A DNA stretch of 64,000 bases from Sulfitobacter delicatus (GTDB lineage: Bacteria > Pseudomonadota > Alphaproteobacteria > Rhodobacterales > Rhodobacteraceae): positions 62,001 to 126,000 of the forward strand of contig NZ_FNBP01000010.1 of assembly GCF_900102535.1 (NCBI RefSeq). The letters are read 5' to 3'. Below are positions 35,416 through 43,695 of the stretch, piece after piece. The position numbers and the translations under genes are program-made. The notes beneath the pieces were generated by a model. The model was not told the origin of the DNA. It worked only from the letters and a program-made list of their open reading frames with translations, and searched no databases. The first letter of the stretch is position 1. Each line of letters opens with the position of its first letter.

Positions 35416-36429
35416 ATGGACGACGTGGATATTACCGGCATGACGCTGGAGGCGATGCAGACGCGGGCGGCCGCTCTGCGCAACGATATCCTCCAGACGC
35501 CGGTGGTTCCGCTTTTCTCTTCGATGGTGAGCGATGTGCTGGACGGGGCTCATGTCGCGCTCAAGCTGGAGTGTTTCCAGCATACGGGCACGTTCAAAGC
35601 CCGTGGGGCGCTATCGGTGGCGCGCAGTCTTGACGATGACACCCGTGGGCGGGGCATCACAGCGGCAAGTGCGGGCAACCATGCCATCGCTGCCGGTTGG
35701 GCCGCCGCCAAACTGGGCATCAGCGCCAAAGTCGTGATGCAAGACAACGCCAACCCTTTCCGCGTCGACCTCGCCCGTGCCACCGGGGCCGAGGTGATTA
35801 TGAAACCGCCGGGGGCCGAGACCTTTGCCGGAGCCGAGCGCTTGGTGCGCGAGGAGGGGCGGATCTTTATCCATCCATTCGAGGGGTTGCACACGTCGCT
35901 CGGCACCGCCGGGGTGGGGTTGGAGCTGATGGCGCAGGTGGCCGATCTGGATGCGGTTGTGGTCTCTGTCGGTGGCGGCGGGCTGATCAGCGGCGTGGCC
36001 GCAGCGGTCAAGGCGGTCAATCCGGCGTGCCGGGTGTATGGCGTGGAGCCCGAGGGCGCTGACAGCATGTCGCAAAGCCTTGCCGCCGGGGCGCCGGTGA
36101 CCCTCGACAGGGTCGATACCATCGCAGACAGCCTCGGGCCGCCGATGGCGCTGCCCTTCGGCCATGCGCTTTGTGCGGTCTATGTCGATGACGTGGTGAC
36201 GGTGAGCGATGACGCGATCTGCGCCGGAATGGTGGTGCTGCAACAGGCCGCAAAACTGGCGGTGGAGCCTGCCGCCGGGGCTGCGATGGCCGGGGCGCTT
36301 GGGCCGTTGCGCGGGCATTTGGCCGGGCGGCGCGTGGGGCTGATTGTCTGCGGTGCGAATATCGACACCGATAGCTATCTGACCCAATTGGCGCGGGGTC
36401 AGGCGGCTTTGCCCGATCTGCTGTCCTAG
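35416..36429 (+). CDS. PLP-dependent threonine/serine dehydratase family protein
   Basis: This 337-residue fold-type II PLP enzyme has the Schiff-base lysine in CFQHTGTFKARGA and the phosphate-cradle SVGGGGLISG. The length and lack of a regulatory ACT domain match catabolic threonine dehydratase, serine racemase or hydroxyaspartate dehydratase types. The exact substrate is not decidable. It abuts rmuC (TAA directly followed by ATG). Confidence 0.88.
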   Translation: MDDVDITGMTLEAMQTRAAALRNDILQTPVVPLFSSMVSDVLDGAHVALKLECFQHTGTFKARGALSVARSLDDDTRGRGITAASAGNHAIAAGWAAAKLGISAKVVMQDNANPFRVDLARATGAEVIMKPPGAETFAGAERLVREEGRIFIHPFEGLHTSLGTAGVGLELMAQVADLDAVVVSVGGGGLISGVAAAVKAVNPACRVYGVEPEGADSMSQSLAAGAPVTLDRVDTIADSLGPPMALPFGHALCAVYVDDVVTVSDDAICAGMVVLQQAAKLAVEPAAGAAMAGALGPLRGHLAGRRVGLIVCGANIDTDSYLTQLARGQAALPDLLS

Positions 36430-36527
36430 CGATCCTCCCGCCTTTCCTCGCGCGCGCCCACTGTGCCCGCGACTTCCCAAAAAATTTCTACCACCCGCTG
36501 CAACTTTGGCCTCGCTTGGCCCGTGTG

Positions 36528-36557
36528 TGAACCAGACTTTCCGACCTCGGACCAAGA
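36528..36557 (+). promoter_or_regulatory. Candidate ECF11 (RpoE/ChrR-type) promoter
   Basis: TGAACC (36528-36533), 19 bp, CAAGA (36553-36557), ending 15 bp before the first start codon of the operon. It is one mismatch in each element from the TGATCC / TAAGA pattern reported for singlet-oxygen sigma factor targets of Rhodobacter. Spacing was not verified against a compiled consensus. Confidence 0.4.
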
Positions 36558-36572
36558 TAGGACAACGCCTCA

Positions 36573-37877
36573 ATGCCATTTGAAGCCATGAACGACATGA
36601 TCCAGCCCCGCAAAGTCGCCGTGATTGGCGGCGGCATTTCTGGCATGGGGGCGGCGCATATGCTGGCGCCGACAGACAAGGTGACGCTGTTTGAATCGGG
36701 CGCACGGATCGGGGGCCATGCGCGGACGGTGATCGCGGGCAAGAACGGCGACCAGCCCGTTGATACCGGGTTCATCGTGTTCAACTACGCCAATTATCCG
36801 CATCTGGCCGCGCTGTTCGAAGAGTTGGACGTGCCAGTGGTAAAGTCGAACATGAGCTTTGGTGCGTCCATTGATGGCGGACGGTTGGAATATGCGCTGA
36901 CCAACTTCAACGCAGTCTTCGCCCAAAAGCGCAATATGTTCAGCCCACCGTTTCTGCGGATGCTGCGCGACATTGTGCATTTCAACAAAAACGCGCTGGA
37001 GGTGTCCCGCGATACATCGCTGACCATTGGCGCGTTCCTCGATCGGCTCGGTACGGGTCGTTACTTCCGCGACTTTTATCTTTCGCCGCTGTCTGGCGCG
37101 ATCTGGTCCACGCCGACGGAAAAGATCATGGATTTCCCGGCCCATGCGATGGTCAACTTCTTTGAGAACCACGCGCTGCTCAACTACACGGGCCAGCATC
37201 AGTGGTACACGGTTGAGGGCGGCTCGCGGCAATATGTCGACCGTTTGGAGGCCGCGTTGCGGGCCAATGGTGTGGCTCTGCGGGTGAACACCCCGGTGCA
37301 GGCCGTGCGCCGCACGCCGCAGGGGGCCGAGGTCCGTGCTTGGGGCGGTGAATGGGAGGTCTTTGACGAGGTGATCTTTGCCACCCATTCCGATGACACG
37401 CTGGCGATGTTGGCCGATCCGACCGAAGCAGAGCGACGGGCCTTGGGCGCGATCCGCTATCAGCCCAACGATATTGTGCTGCATGCCGATGAAAGCATCA
37501 TGCCCAAGCGCCGCTCTACTTGGGCCTCATGGGTCTATACCGAGGATCGGCAGCAAAAGTCGGACCGGATCGACCTGACCTATTGGATGAACTCCTTGCA
37601 GCCGATCCCCGAAAACGACCCGCATTTCGTGACGCTCAACACCAAGCGGACGATCCGCGAAGAGTTGATCTATGACCAAGTGACCCTGCGCCATCCGGTC
37701 TATGACCTCGGCGCGCTGGCCGCACAGGATGATGTCCGGGCGTTTAACGGGGATCATAATACATGGTTCTGCGGCGCATGGATGCGGCATGGGTTCCATG
37801 AGGATGGGCTGTCGAGCGCCGTCGATGTGGTCGAGCGGATGCGGACCCGGCGGGCGGCACCATTGGCGGCAGAGTGA
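36573..37877 (+). CDS. FAD-dependent amine-oxidase-like oxidoreductase
   Basis: This 434-residue protein has an N-terminal dinucleotide fold VAVIGGGISGMGAAHML, the ESGARIGGHARTV FAD segment and a phytoene-desaturase/amine-oxidase-like body. It is the family found as the first effector gene in ECF11 (RpoE-ChrR) loci, where it is thought to act on lipids or pigments in the photo-oxidative stress response. The substrate is unknown. AGGA lies upstream of the ATG. It overlaps the DUF1365 gene by 4 bp (GTGA). Confidence 0.88.
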   Translation: MPFEAMNDMIQPRKVAVIGGGISGMGAAHMLAPTDKVTLFESGARIGGHARTVIAGKNGDQPVDTGFIVFNYANYPHLAALFEELDVPVVKSNMSFGASIDGGRLEYALTNFNAVFAQKRNMFSPPFLRMLRDIVHFNKNALEVSRDTSLTIGAFLDRLGTGRYFRDFYLSPLSGAIWSTPTEKIMDFPAHAMVNFFENHALLNYTGQHQWYTVEGGSRQYVDRLEAALRANGVALRVNTPVQAVRRTPQGAEVRAWGGEWEVFDEVIFATHSDDTLAMLADPTEAERRALGAIRYQPNDIVLHADESIMPKRRSTWASWVYTEDRQQKSDRIDLTYWMNSLQPIPENDPHFVTLNTKRTIREELIYDQVTLRHPVYDLGALAAQDDVRAFNGDHNTWFCGAWMRHGFHEDGLSSAVDVVERMRTRRAAPLAAE

Positions 37878-38662
37878 CGGCAAGGGTCGATCATATCCGC
37901 GGGCAGACCTTTCACGGGCGCAAAGGTGCCGTGGAAAACCGCTTTCGCTATTCGGTCGACTATGTGCTCTGCGATGCCGAGGCGACCGAGCTTGCCGCGC
38001 CCGCGCTTTTCACGCGCCATGGGCCGGGGCTGACCAGCCTGCAAGACAGCGACCACGGCGGCCCGCCGGGGCAGGGGCGCGGGGCGGTTTGGGTGCGCGA
38101 GGTGCTGGCGGCACATGAAATTGATGGTGTCGCGCGGATTGGGCTTTTGGCCCAGCCTCGCGTGTTAGGTTATGTCTTCAATCCGGTAAGCTTCTGGCTC
38201 TGCACCCGCGCTGACGACGCGCTGATTGCTGTAATCGCTGAGGTGACTAACACCTATGGCGACCGGCATTCCTACCTTTGCCACCATCCCGACATGCGGC
38301 CCATCACGCCCGAAGATCGTCTTAAAGCCGCCAAGCTGATGCATGTTTCCCCCTTCCAAGATGTGTCGGGCGGTTACGTATTTCGCTTCGACATCAATGC
38401 CGAGCGTATTGGTATTTGGATCGACTTTACCGATGGCGAGAACGGGTTGATCGCGACGCTGACTGGCCCCCGCGCACAGCTCACGAATGGTCGCATTCTA
38501 TGGTCGCTCCTACGCCGCCCCTTTGGCGCGCGGCGGGTGCTGGCGCTGATCCACTGGCAGGCGCTGAAGCTTTGGATCAAACGGGCCGGGTTTAGGACTC
38601 GTCCCGAGGCACCGCGTACCGAGGTCTCGCGCGACAGCGCCCACGGTCACGCAAGCAGATGA
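37874..38662 (+). CDS. DUF1365 domain-containing protein
   Basis: This 262-residue protein starts at GTG. It has the DUF1365 blocks GQTFHGRKGAVENRFRYSVDYVL, YVFNPVSFWLC, EVTNTYGDRHSYL and HVSPFQDVSGGYVF. The family is of unknown biochemistry but almost always accompanies the FAD oxidoreductase before it, usually with a cyclopropane-fatty-acid-synthase-like methyltransferase. Translationally coupled on both sides. Confidence 0.92.
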   Translation: MTARVDHIRGQTFHGRKGAVENRFRYSVDYVLCDAEATELAAPALFTRHGPGLTSLQDSDHGGPPGQGRGAVWVREVLAAHEIDGVARIGLLAQPRVLGYVFNPVSFWLCTRADDALIAVIAEVTNTYGDRHSYLCHHPDMRPITPEDRLKAAKLMHVSPFQDVSGGYVFRFDINAERIGIWIDFTDGENGLIATLTGPRAQLTNGRILWSLLRRPFGARRVLALIHWQALKLWIKRAGFRTRPEAPRTEVSRDSAHGHASR

Positions 38663-39894
38663 GCGCCCGGGCCGCCAGACTGCCCGCCTATGCGCTCTTT
38701 GCCGCACTGCTCGCGGCGGCTGGCCTGCCCATCTACATCCATGCACCAAAATTCTACGTCGATGAATATGGCGTCTCCCTGACCGCACTCGGCTCGGTGC
38801 TTTTTGGTCTGCGCTTGCTCGACGTGGTGCAAGACCCGGCGCTCGGGTGGTTGGCACAGGCATTGCGGGCGTGGCGCGGCGTGGCGGTTGCCGTTGCCGC
38901 GATCTTTATGGCGGTCGCCATGCTCGGGCTTTTGGCCGTGCCTGCGCCGATAGACCCGGTGCTGTGGTTCGCGCTGATGCTAACGGTGGTCTTCTCCTGC
39001 TTCAGCTTCCTGACCATCTGCTTCTACGCGCAGGGGGTCGCTAAGGCTGACGCTCTACCGGGTGCTGGACATCTGGCCCTGGCCCGTTGGCGCGAGACTG
39101 GCGCGCTGCTGGGCGTCTGCGTGGCCTCGGTGGCGCCTTTGCTGTTGGGCATGGCGATGGCGCGCCCATTCACGGGATTCGCCGTTGGCTTTGCCGTGCT
39201 AGCGGTTGCTGCGGCATTAGCCATGCGGGGTGAATGGCGACCCACGGCAACTTCGGTGGTAGGAGGGTTCGGCACGGTGTTGCGCGACGCATTGGCGCGG
39301 AGGTTATTGCTGATCGCCTTGGTCAACGCAGCGCCTGTGGCGGTGACCTCGACGTTGCTTCTGTTCTACGTCGAGCTGGCGCTGGAGGCGCCGGGCTGGG
39401 AAGGGCCGCTTCTGCTGTTGTTTTTCCTTGCGGCCGCGGGCGCGGCCCCCCTGTGGGGTATGCTGGCGGAGCGCTATGGAGCGCGGAATGTGCTGCTGGC
39501 AGCGATGTGCCTTGGCATCGTTGCTTTTGGAGGGGCATTGCTGTTGGGGCCGGGCGATGTGGGGCTCTTTGCGCTGGTCTGTTTGGCATCGGGCGCCGTG
39601 CTTGGGGCGGACCTGACCTTGCTGCCTGCGATGTTCGCGAGCCGGATGGCAAAGATTTCCCCCTCGGCTGCAGAGGGCTTTGGTCTCTGGTCGTTTGTTT
39701 CAAAACTGACCTTGGCTTTCGCCGCCATAGCCCTACTTCCCGCGCTGGAAGGTGCAGGGTTGCAGACCGGCCCCGGCGAAAGCAGTGACGCGGCTGTCAG
39801 CCTGTTGATCTGGTTCTATGCTGGTGTACCCTGCGCCCTGAAACTGTTGGCAATCGCCCTGCTCGCCACCGCGCAACCCATGGAGCAACCGTGA
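38659..39894 (+). CDS. MFS transporter
   Basis: This 411-residue, highly hydrophobic protein has about 12 predicted membrane helices. The first loop carries DEYGVSLTALGSVLFGLRLLDVVQDPALGWLA, as in the glycoside-pentoside-hexuronide:cation (MelB-like) symporter branch. This transporter is a conserved member of ECF11-type clusters; its substrate is unknown, possibly a lipid-derived product. It overlaps both neighbours by 4 bp. Confidence 0.88.
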   Translation: MSARAARLPAYALFAALLAAAGLPIYIHAPKFYVDEYGVSLTALGSVLFGLRLLDVVQDPALGWLAQALRAWRGVAVAVAAIFMAVAMLGLLAVPAPIDPVLWFALMLTVVFSCFSFLTICFYAQGVAKADALPGAGHLALARWRETGALLGVCVASVAPLLLGMAMARPFTGFAVGFAVLAVAAALAMRGEWRPTATSVVGGFGTVLRDALARRLLLIALVNAAPVAVTSTLLLFYVELALEAPGWEGPLLLLFFLAAAGAAPLWGMLAERYGARNVLLAAMCLGIVAFGGALLLGPGDVGLFALVCLASGAVLGADLTLLPAMFASRMAKISPSAAEGFGLWSFVSKLTLAFAAIALLPALEGAGLQTGPGESSDAAVSLLIWFYAGVPCALKLLAIALLATAQPMEQP

Positions 39895-40457
39895 CCGAAC
39901 CGCTGATTTTCATTGCTGCAGGGCTTGGTCTGGGGATTCTGCTGACCATCCTGCGCCGTCGCTTTGCGGAGTTTCACGGCCAGGAGCCGAGCGACTATGT
40001 CGATGCCTTCCCCCAGTTCGACTTGCGCCTGCATCTGCGCGACAAAATGATCTGCGAGGGTGTGATCTTTGGCCCGCTGGGCCGGGTTACGAGCAGCTTT
40101 ACCGCGATCTTCAACGTGACTTGGAATGGCAAGGTGGCGACCGTTGCCGAGAGCTTTCGCTACAATGACGGCACGCGGCAGGAGCGGGAATGGACGGTGA
40201 CGCTAGGCGAAAACGGCCATTTCACCAGCACCGCGCCTGATGTCGTGGGCGAAGGCCAAGGGGTTCAGGCCGGGCCTGCCTTGCAGTTGCGCTACCGCAT
40301 TCGACTGCCCGAGGCGCTTGGCGGCCATGTCCTTAACACCGTCGACTGGATGTATCTGACGCCCGAGGGCACCATCGTCAACCGCAGTCAGTTTCGCAAA
40401 TTCGGGGTGAAGGTTGCCGAATTGGTCGCCACATTAAGACCGGAGGAAGACCGATGA
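39891..40457 (+). CDS. DUF3833 domain-containing protein
   Basis: This 188-residue protein starts at GTG. It has an N-terminal membrane segment (EPLIFIAAGLGLGILLTIL), then a lipocalin-like beta-rich body with FTAIFNVTWNGKVATVAESFRYNDG and TVDWMYLTPEGTIVNRSQFRKFG. This matches DUF3833, which co-occurs with the DUF1365/MFS/SDR set. Function unknown; the topology suggests a periplasmic domain tethered to the inner membrane. Confidence 0.87.
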   Translation: MTEPLIFIAAGLGLGILLTILRRRFAEFHGQEPSDYVDAFPQFDLRLHLRDKMICEGVIFGPLGRVTSSFTAIFNVTWNGKVATVAESFRYNDGTRQEREWTVTLGENGHFTSTAPDVVGEGQGVQAGPALQLRYRIRLPEALGGHVLNTVDWMYLTPEGTIVNRSQFRKFGVKVAELVATLRPEEDR

Positions 40458-41185
40458 AAGAATGGCAGGGCAAGAGATATTGGCTGGTCGGGGCCAGCGA
40501 CGGGCTGGGCGCTGCACTGGCACATCAGCTTAGCCGCAGTGGCGTCGAGGTCATCCTGTCTGCCCGCTCAGAGGATAAACTTGCCAATCTGGTCGCAGAA
40601 CTTCCGGGGCGCGCGCGCTACCGAGTCATGGATGTGACCAGCGAGGAAGATATCGCCGCTGCCGTCGCCGAGATCGGAGAGATCGATGGGCTGGTCTATC
40701 TCGCCGGCGCCTATTGGCCATTTGGGGTGAAGGAATGGGAGGCGGATCATGGGGTGACCATGGCCGACGTGAACTTTACCGGCCTGATGCGGGTGCTGGG
40801 GCAGGTGGTGCCAACGATGGTGACCCGGGACCATGGGCATATCGTGATTACCTCGAGCCTAACCGCCTATCGCGGGCTGCCCGGGTCTATTGGCTATACG
40901 GCCTCCAAGGCAGCGACACTGTCGCTGGCGGAATGCATGCATGCTGACCTGCGCAAGACTGGCGTGCAGGTGCAGGTTATTAACCCCGGATTCATCAAGA
41001 CGCAGTTGACCGACAAGAACGACTTCAAGATGCCCTTCTTGATGGAGCCCGAGAAAGCCGCCCGCGAGGTCTATGAGCATATGTGCGGCGACAGTTTTAA
41101 GCGCGACTTCCCCTATGGGTTCTCACTGCTGTTCCGCATGGGCCGCTTCCTGCCGGACTGGCTCTATTACAAGCTGTTCTCCTGA
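40454..41185 (+). CDS. SDR-family NAD(P)-dependent oxidoreductase
   Basis: This 243-residue short-chain dehydrogenase has the cofactor motif GASDGLG and the catalytic Ser-Tyr-Lys set in VITSSLTAYRGLPGSIGYTA followed by SKAA. It is the last gene of the five-gene operon. Clusters of this composition elsewhere carry the same SDR, suggesting it modifies the product of the FAD oxidoreductase. The substrate is not known. Confidence 0.92.
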   Translation: MKEWQGKRYWLVGASDGLGAALAHQLSRSGVEVILSARSEDKLANLVAELPGRARYRVMDVTSEEDIAAAVAEIGEIDGLVYLAGAYWPFGVKEWEADHGVTMADVNFTGLMRVLGQVVPTMVTRDHGHIVITSSLTAYRGLPGSIGYTASKAATLSLAECMHADLRKTGVQVQVINPGFIKTQLTDKNDFKMPFLMEPEKAAREVYEHMCGDSFKRDFPYGFSLLFRMGRFLPDWLYYKLFS

Positions 41186-41187
41186 CC

Positions 41188-42243
41188 TCAGACCTTGGCC
41201 ACATGTTCGGCATAGAGATCGCGGGCGCGTTGCCAAACGGGGTTCTCTCGTTCCGGTAGCGTTAAAAGCGTGTCGAGCAATTGCGCGGCAAAGTCCTCGG
41301 AACTTTCGAGCGGCAGCATTGAGGGCAGGTTGTCGATGGCCATAACGTCCAACGGCGGATCCTCATGCACCCGCAGGGCAGGCGCCTCCCATGTCGTGGC
41401 TCGGTCATAGACCTGTACCGGGTTGAACGCGCTATCTGGGTCGCAGGCGATGTCGCCAATAACCCGCAGCGCTCGGTCTGCTTCAGGCGCATCCGGCCGC
41501 ACGAAAGGCGGCGTTTCGGCATTTGCTAGGATGCAATTGAAGAAATAGGCATGGTCTAGGATTTCGGGGAAGGGTCCGCCATGAGCGGTCTCTTTCATGT
41601 CCCAGCCGGTGACGGGGATGCCCATGGCTTCGCACAGATCAGTTGCCCCACGCCCCACACGGCCCAGCGCTCCGATGACCAGAGCGCGGTCTTCGGCGGC
41701 GTCCACTTCTGCCAACTCCTCTGCCAAAGCAGCTTTCAACGCCTCGGCGTCCGGGAATGGCTGCACTGGGCCGCAGACTTCCCCGCGCAACTGCGCGATG
41801 CGGCATTTCACGGCGACCGCGGCCCCGGCAAAACCTGCCCAATAGCCAAAGGCCGCGACGCGGCGGCCATTATCATCGGTCAGATACTCCAGATCCAGCA
41901 ATGTGCCGCCACCTGCTTTGAAGCGCTGCAGCAATTTCTGACCCGAGGCTTGGCCCTTATAGGCATGACCGAACATTATGTGGGTATGCGGCAGCGGCGT
42001 GCCGTCTTCGGGCAGTTCTTTCAAACCGAAAATCACCGCATCGCGCGGCGCATCCGGCCAGCTGTGCGCCGGAACAATCTCGCAGCCAGCTTGCTTATAG
42101 GCGGCGGTGGGAAGCACGCGGCTGTCGCTTTCCTCGACACTCACCTTCATCCCTGCCGCAATCAACTGCGCGGCGCCCTCGGGCGTGAGCCCGGTGCGGG
42201 TCTCATTCGCGCGTTGCTCGGCGCGCAGCCAAAGATGGGTCAT
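41188..42243 (-). CDS. Saccharopine dehydrogenase (lysine-forming, LYS1-type)
   Basis: This 351-residue protein has N-terminal LWLRAEQRANETRTGLTPEGA, the HIMFGHAYKGQASGQ segment, GGTLLDLEYLTDDNGRRVAAFGYWAGFAGAA and an NAD-binding VIGALGRVGRGA motif. It matches the fungal-type saccharopine dehydrogenase / alanine dehydrogenase superfamily enzyme common in roseobacters. The direction (lysine catabolism or synthesis) cannot be told from context. It overlaps the GST gene by 4 bp; convergent with the SDR gene. Confidence 0.88.
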   Translation of the reverse strand: MTHLWLRAEQRANETRTGLTPEGAAQLIAAGMKVSVEESDSRVLPTAAYKQAGCEIVPAHSWPDAPRDAVIFGLKELPEDGTPLPHTHIMFGHAYKGQASGQKLLQRFKAGGGTLLDLEYLTDDNGRRVAAFGYWAGFAGAAVAVKCRIAQLRGEVCGPVQPFPDAEALKAALAEELAEVDAAEDRALVIGALGRVGRGATDLCEAMGIPVTGWDMKETAHGGPFPEILDHAYFFNCILANAETPPFVRPDAPEADRALRVIGDIACDPDSAFNPVQVYDRATTWEAPALRVHEDPPLDVMAIDNLPSMLPLESSEDFAAQLLDTLLTLPERENPVWQRARDLYAEHVAKV

Positions 42244-42863
42244 GCGAGCATTCCTTTTTCCCGCACCGCCTTAACGCTTGCGCGGTTTTCCATCCGGTCG
42301 GCAAAGGCGTCGAGTTTGGGGAAGTCCGCGCGCTCCACACCGTCCCCTGCCAGCCAACCCGACACAACAAAGAGATACGGGTCGGCCAAGCTCACAGCAT
42401 CGCCTGCGACGTAGTCGCCCTGAAAGGCGTTGTCCTCAATGTAGCGCGCGCAATCTGCCATGGTCTGTGGCACCTTGGCCTTCATGTCGTCAAAGCTCGA
42501 CTGATTGTCGGCCCAGCGGTGGCCGCGCATTTTATGGGCGTGTGCCACATGCATGGTCGATGCAAGGTAGTACATCACGCTGCGCATATGGGCGGCGGCT
42601 TCGGGATCGGCGGGAGCCAACCCTGCCTCGGGCGCGACTGCCGCGACATAATCAAGCAAAGCGCCCGTTTCAGTAAGTGTGGTCCCCTCTGCGGTTTCCA
42701 ACGCAGGTACGCGCCCCTTGGGGTTGATCGCAAGATACTCGGGCTTGGTCTGCGCGGCGCTGGCAAAGTCGACCTTGACTGGCTCGTAGGCCAGCCCCGC
42801 CTCTTCGAGCGCAATGGCGACCGCTACAGAGATCGTGCCGGGCGCGTAATAGAGTTTCAACAT
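42240..42863 (-). CDS. Glutathione S-transferase family protein
   Basis: This 207-residue protein has an N-terminal thioredoxin-like domain (MLKLYYAPGTISVAVAIALE, NPKGRVPALET, LTETGALLDYV) and a C-terminal all-helical domain (DAVSLADPYLFVV). This is a bacterial GST of beta/nu-like type. The ATG at 42863 is chosen because similarity begins there. It is in an operon with the saccharopine dehydrogenase and the phosphatase-fold gene; the substrate is unknown. Confidence 0.9.
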   Translation of the reverse strand: MLKLYYAPGTISVAVAIALEEAGLAYEPVKVDFASAAQTKPEYLAINPKGRVPALETAEGTTLTETGALLDYVAAVAPEAGLAPADPEAAAHMRSVMYYLASTMHVAHAHKMRGHRWADNQSSFDDMKAKVPQTMADCARYIEDNAFQGDYVAGDAVSLADPYLFVVSGWLAGDGVERADFPKLDAFADRMENRASVKAVREKGMLA

Positions 42864-42882
42864 GGCGGGGCCTTTCGTTGGA

Positions 42883-43533
42883 TCACATATGGGTTTGGGC
42901 GATGCGCCGGTCGGGCCGTTCAAGATGCGGCACAGCATTGAAAAGAACTGGAGACCAATGGCCGCCGATCGGGAAGAGCCGGTGCATCGAAGTATGCATG
43001 ATCGCCAGCGCAAGCCGTGCCATCGCCGGGATGCCCACACCCATCGCCTGCGCCATAGCGAGCGAGATCAGCCCGCCCGAAGTCACCACCAGCGCTGGGC
43101 CTTCGCCCTCGGCAATTTCGGCCAGCGCAGATTGGACGCGGTTCTCGAAAGATTCATAAGTTTCGGGCGTGTCCGCCAGCTTGCCGGCTTTCCAATAGTC
43201 AAAGACTTGGGGCAGATGATGCACAAACTCGCCCTGTTTGGGGAAAGGCACCTTGTGCTGTTGCTCCATGAGATTGGCGAGGGTGAAATATTCCAGCTCG
43301 TTCAGCCGCGGGTCTTGGATCGGCTTCAACCCGGTGTTCATCGCCTCCGCTGTTTCAATATGCCGGGTCAGCGTGCCGGTATAGAGCCGCGTGTGGTAGC
43401 TCTCGCTTTCCTGCAGATGCTCGCCCAGCCAAGCGGCCTGCTCGTGGCCCAGAGGGCTCAGTTTGTCGTAGCTCAACTCATCTTTGGCGGTCGAATTGGC
43501 TTGGCCGTGGCGGATCAGTGTAATGTGGGACAT
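42883..43533 (-). CDS. Histidine phosphatase (PGM-like) family protein lacking the second histidine
   Basis: This 216-residue protein has the phosphoacceptor motif LIRHGQA (H9) and the GTLTRHIETAEAM helix. The second catalytic histidine, normally in a V-S-H-G-G context, is replaced by serine (ALVVTSGGLI). Members with this change exist in several subgroups, and activity may be altered or use another residue. The start at 43533 (MSHITLIRHG) is the first ATG consistent with the family. It is first gene of the minus operon with GST and saccharopine dehydrogenase. Confidence 0.85.
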   Translation of the reverse strand: MSHITLIRHGQANSTAKDELSYDKLSPLGHEQAAWLGEHLQESESYHTRLYTGTLTRHIETAEAMNTGLKPIQDPRLNELEYFTLANLMEQQHKVPFPKQGEFVHHLPQVFDYWKAGKLADTPETYESFENRVQSALAEIAEGEGPALVVTSGGLISLAMAQAMGVGIPAMARLALAIMHTSMHRLFPIGGHWSPVLFNAVPHLERPDRRIAQTHM

Positions 43534-43695
43534 GCAGCAACTTTCACTATTCGCCACAGTGATAGGCCAGCTTGTCAGACCATTCAAACGCAATGCGAAT
43601 GCAGGGCGTTTCTTGGGCCCCGCATGTCGGGAATGGCCCCTGACATCCCCCGGTTTTGCTTATAGATTGACCACAAGTTAGCGGGGGAGGCTGCC

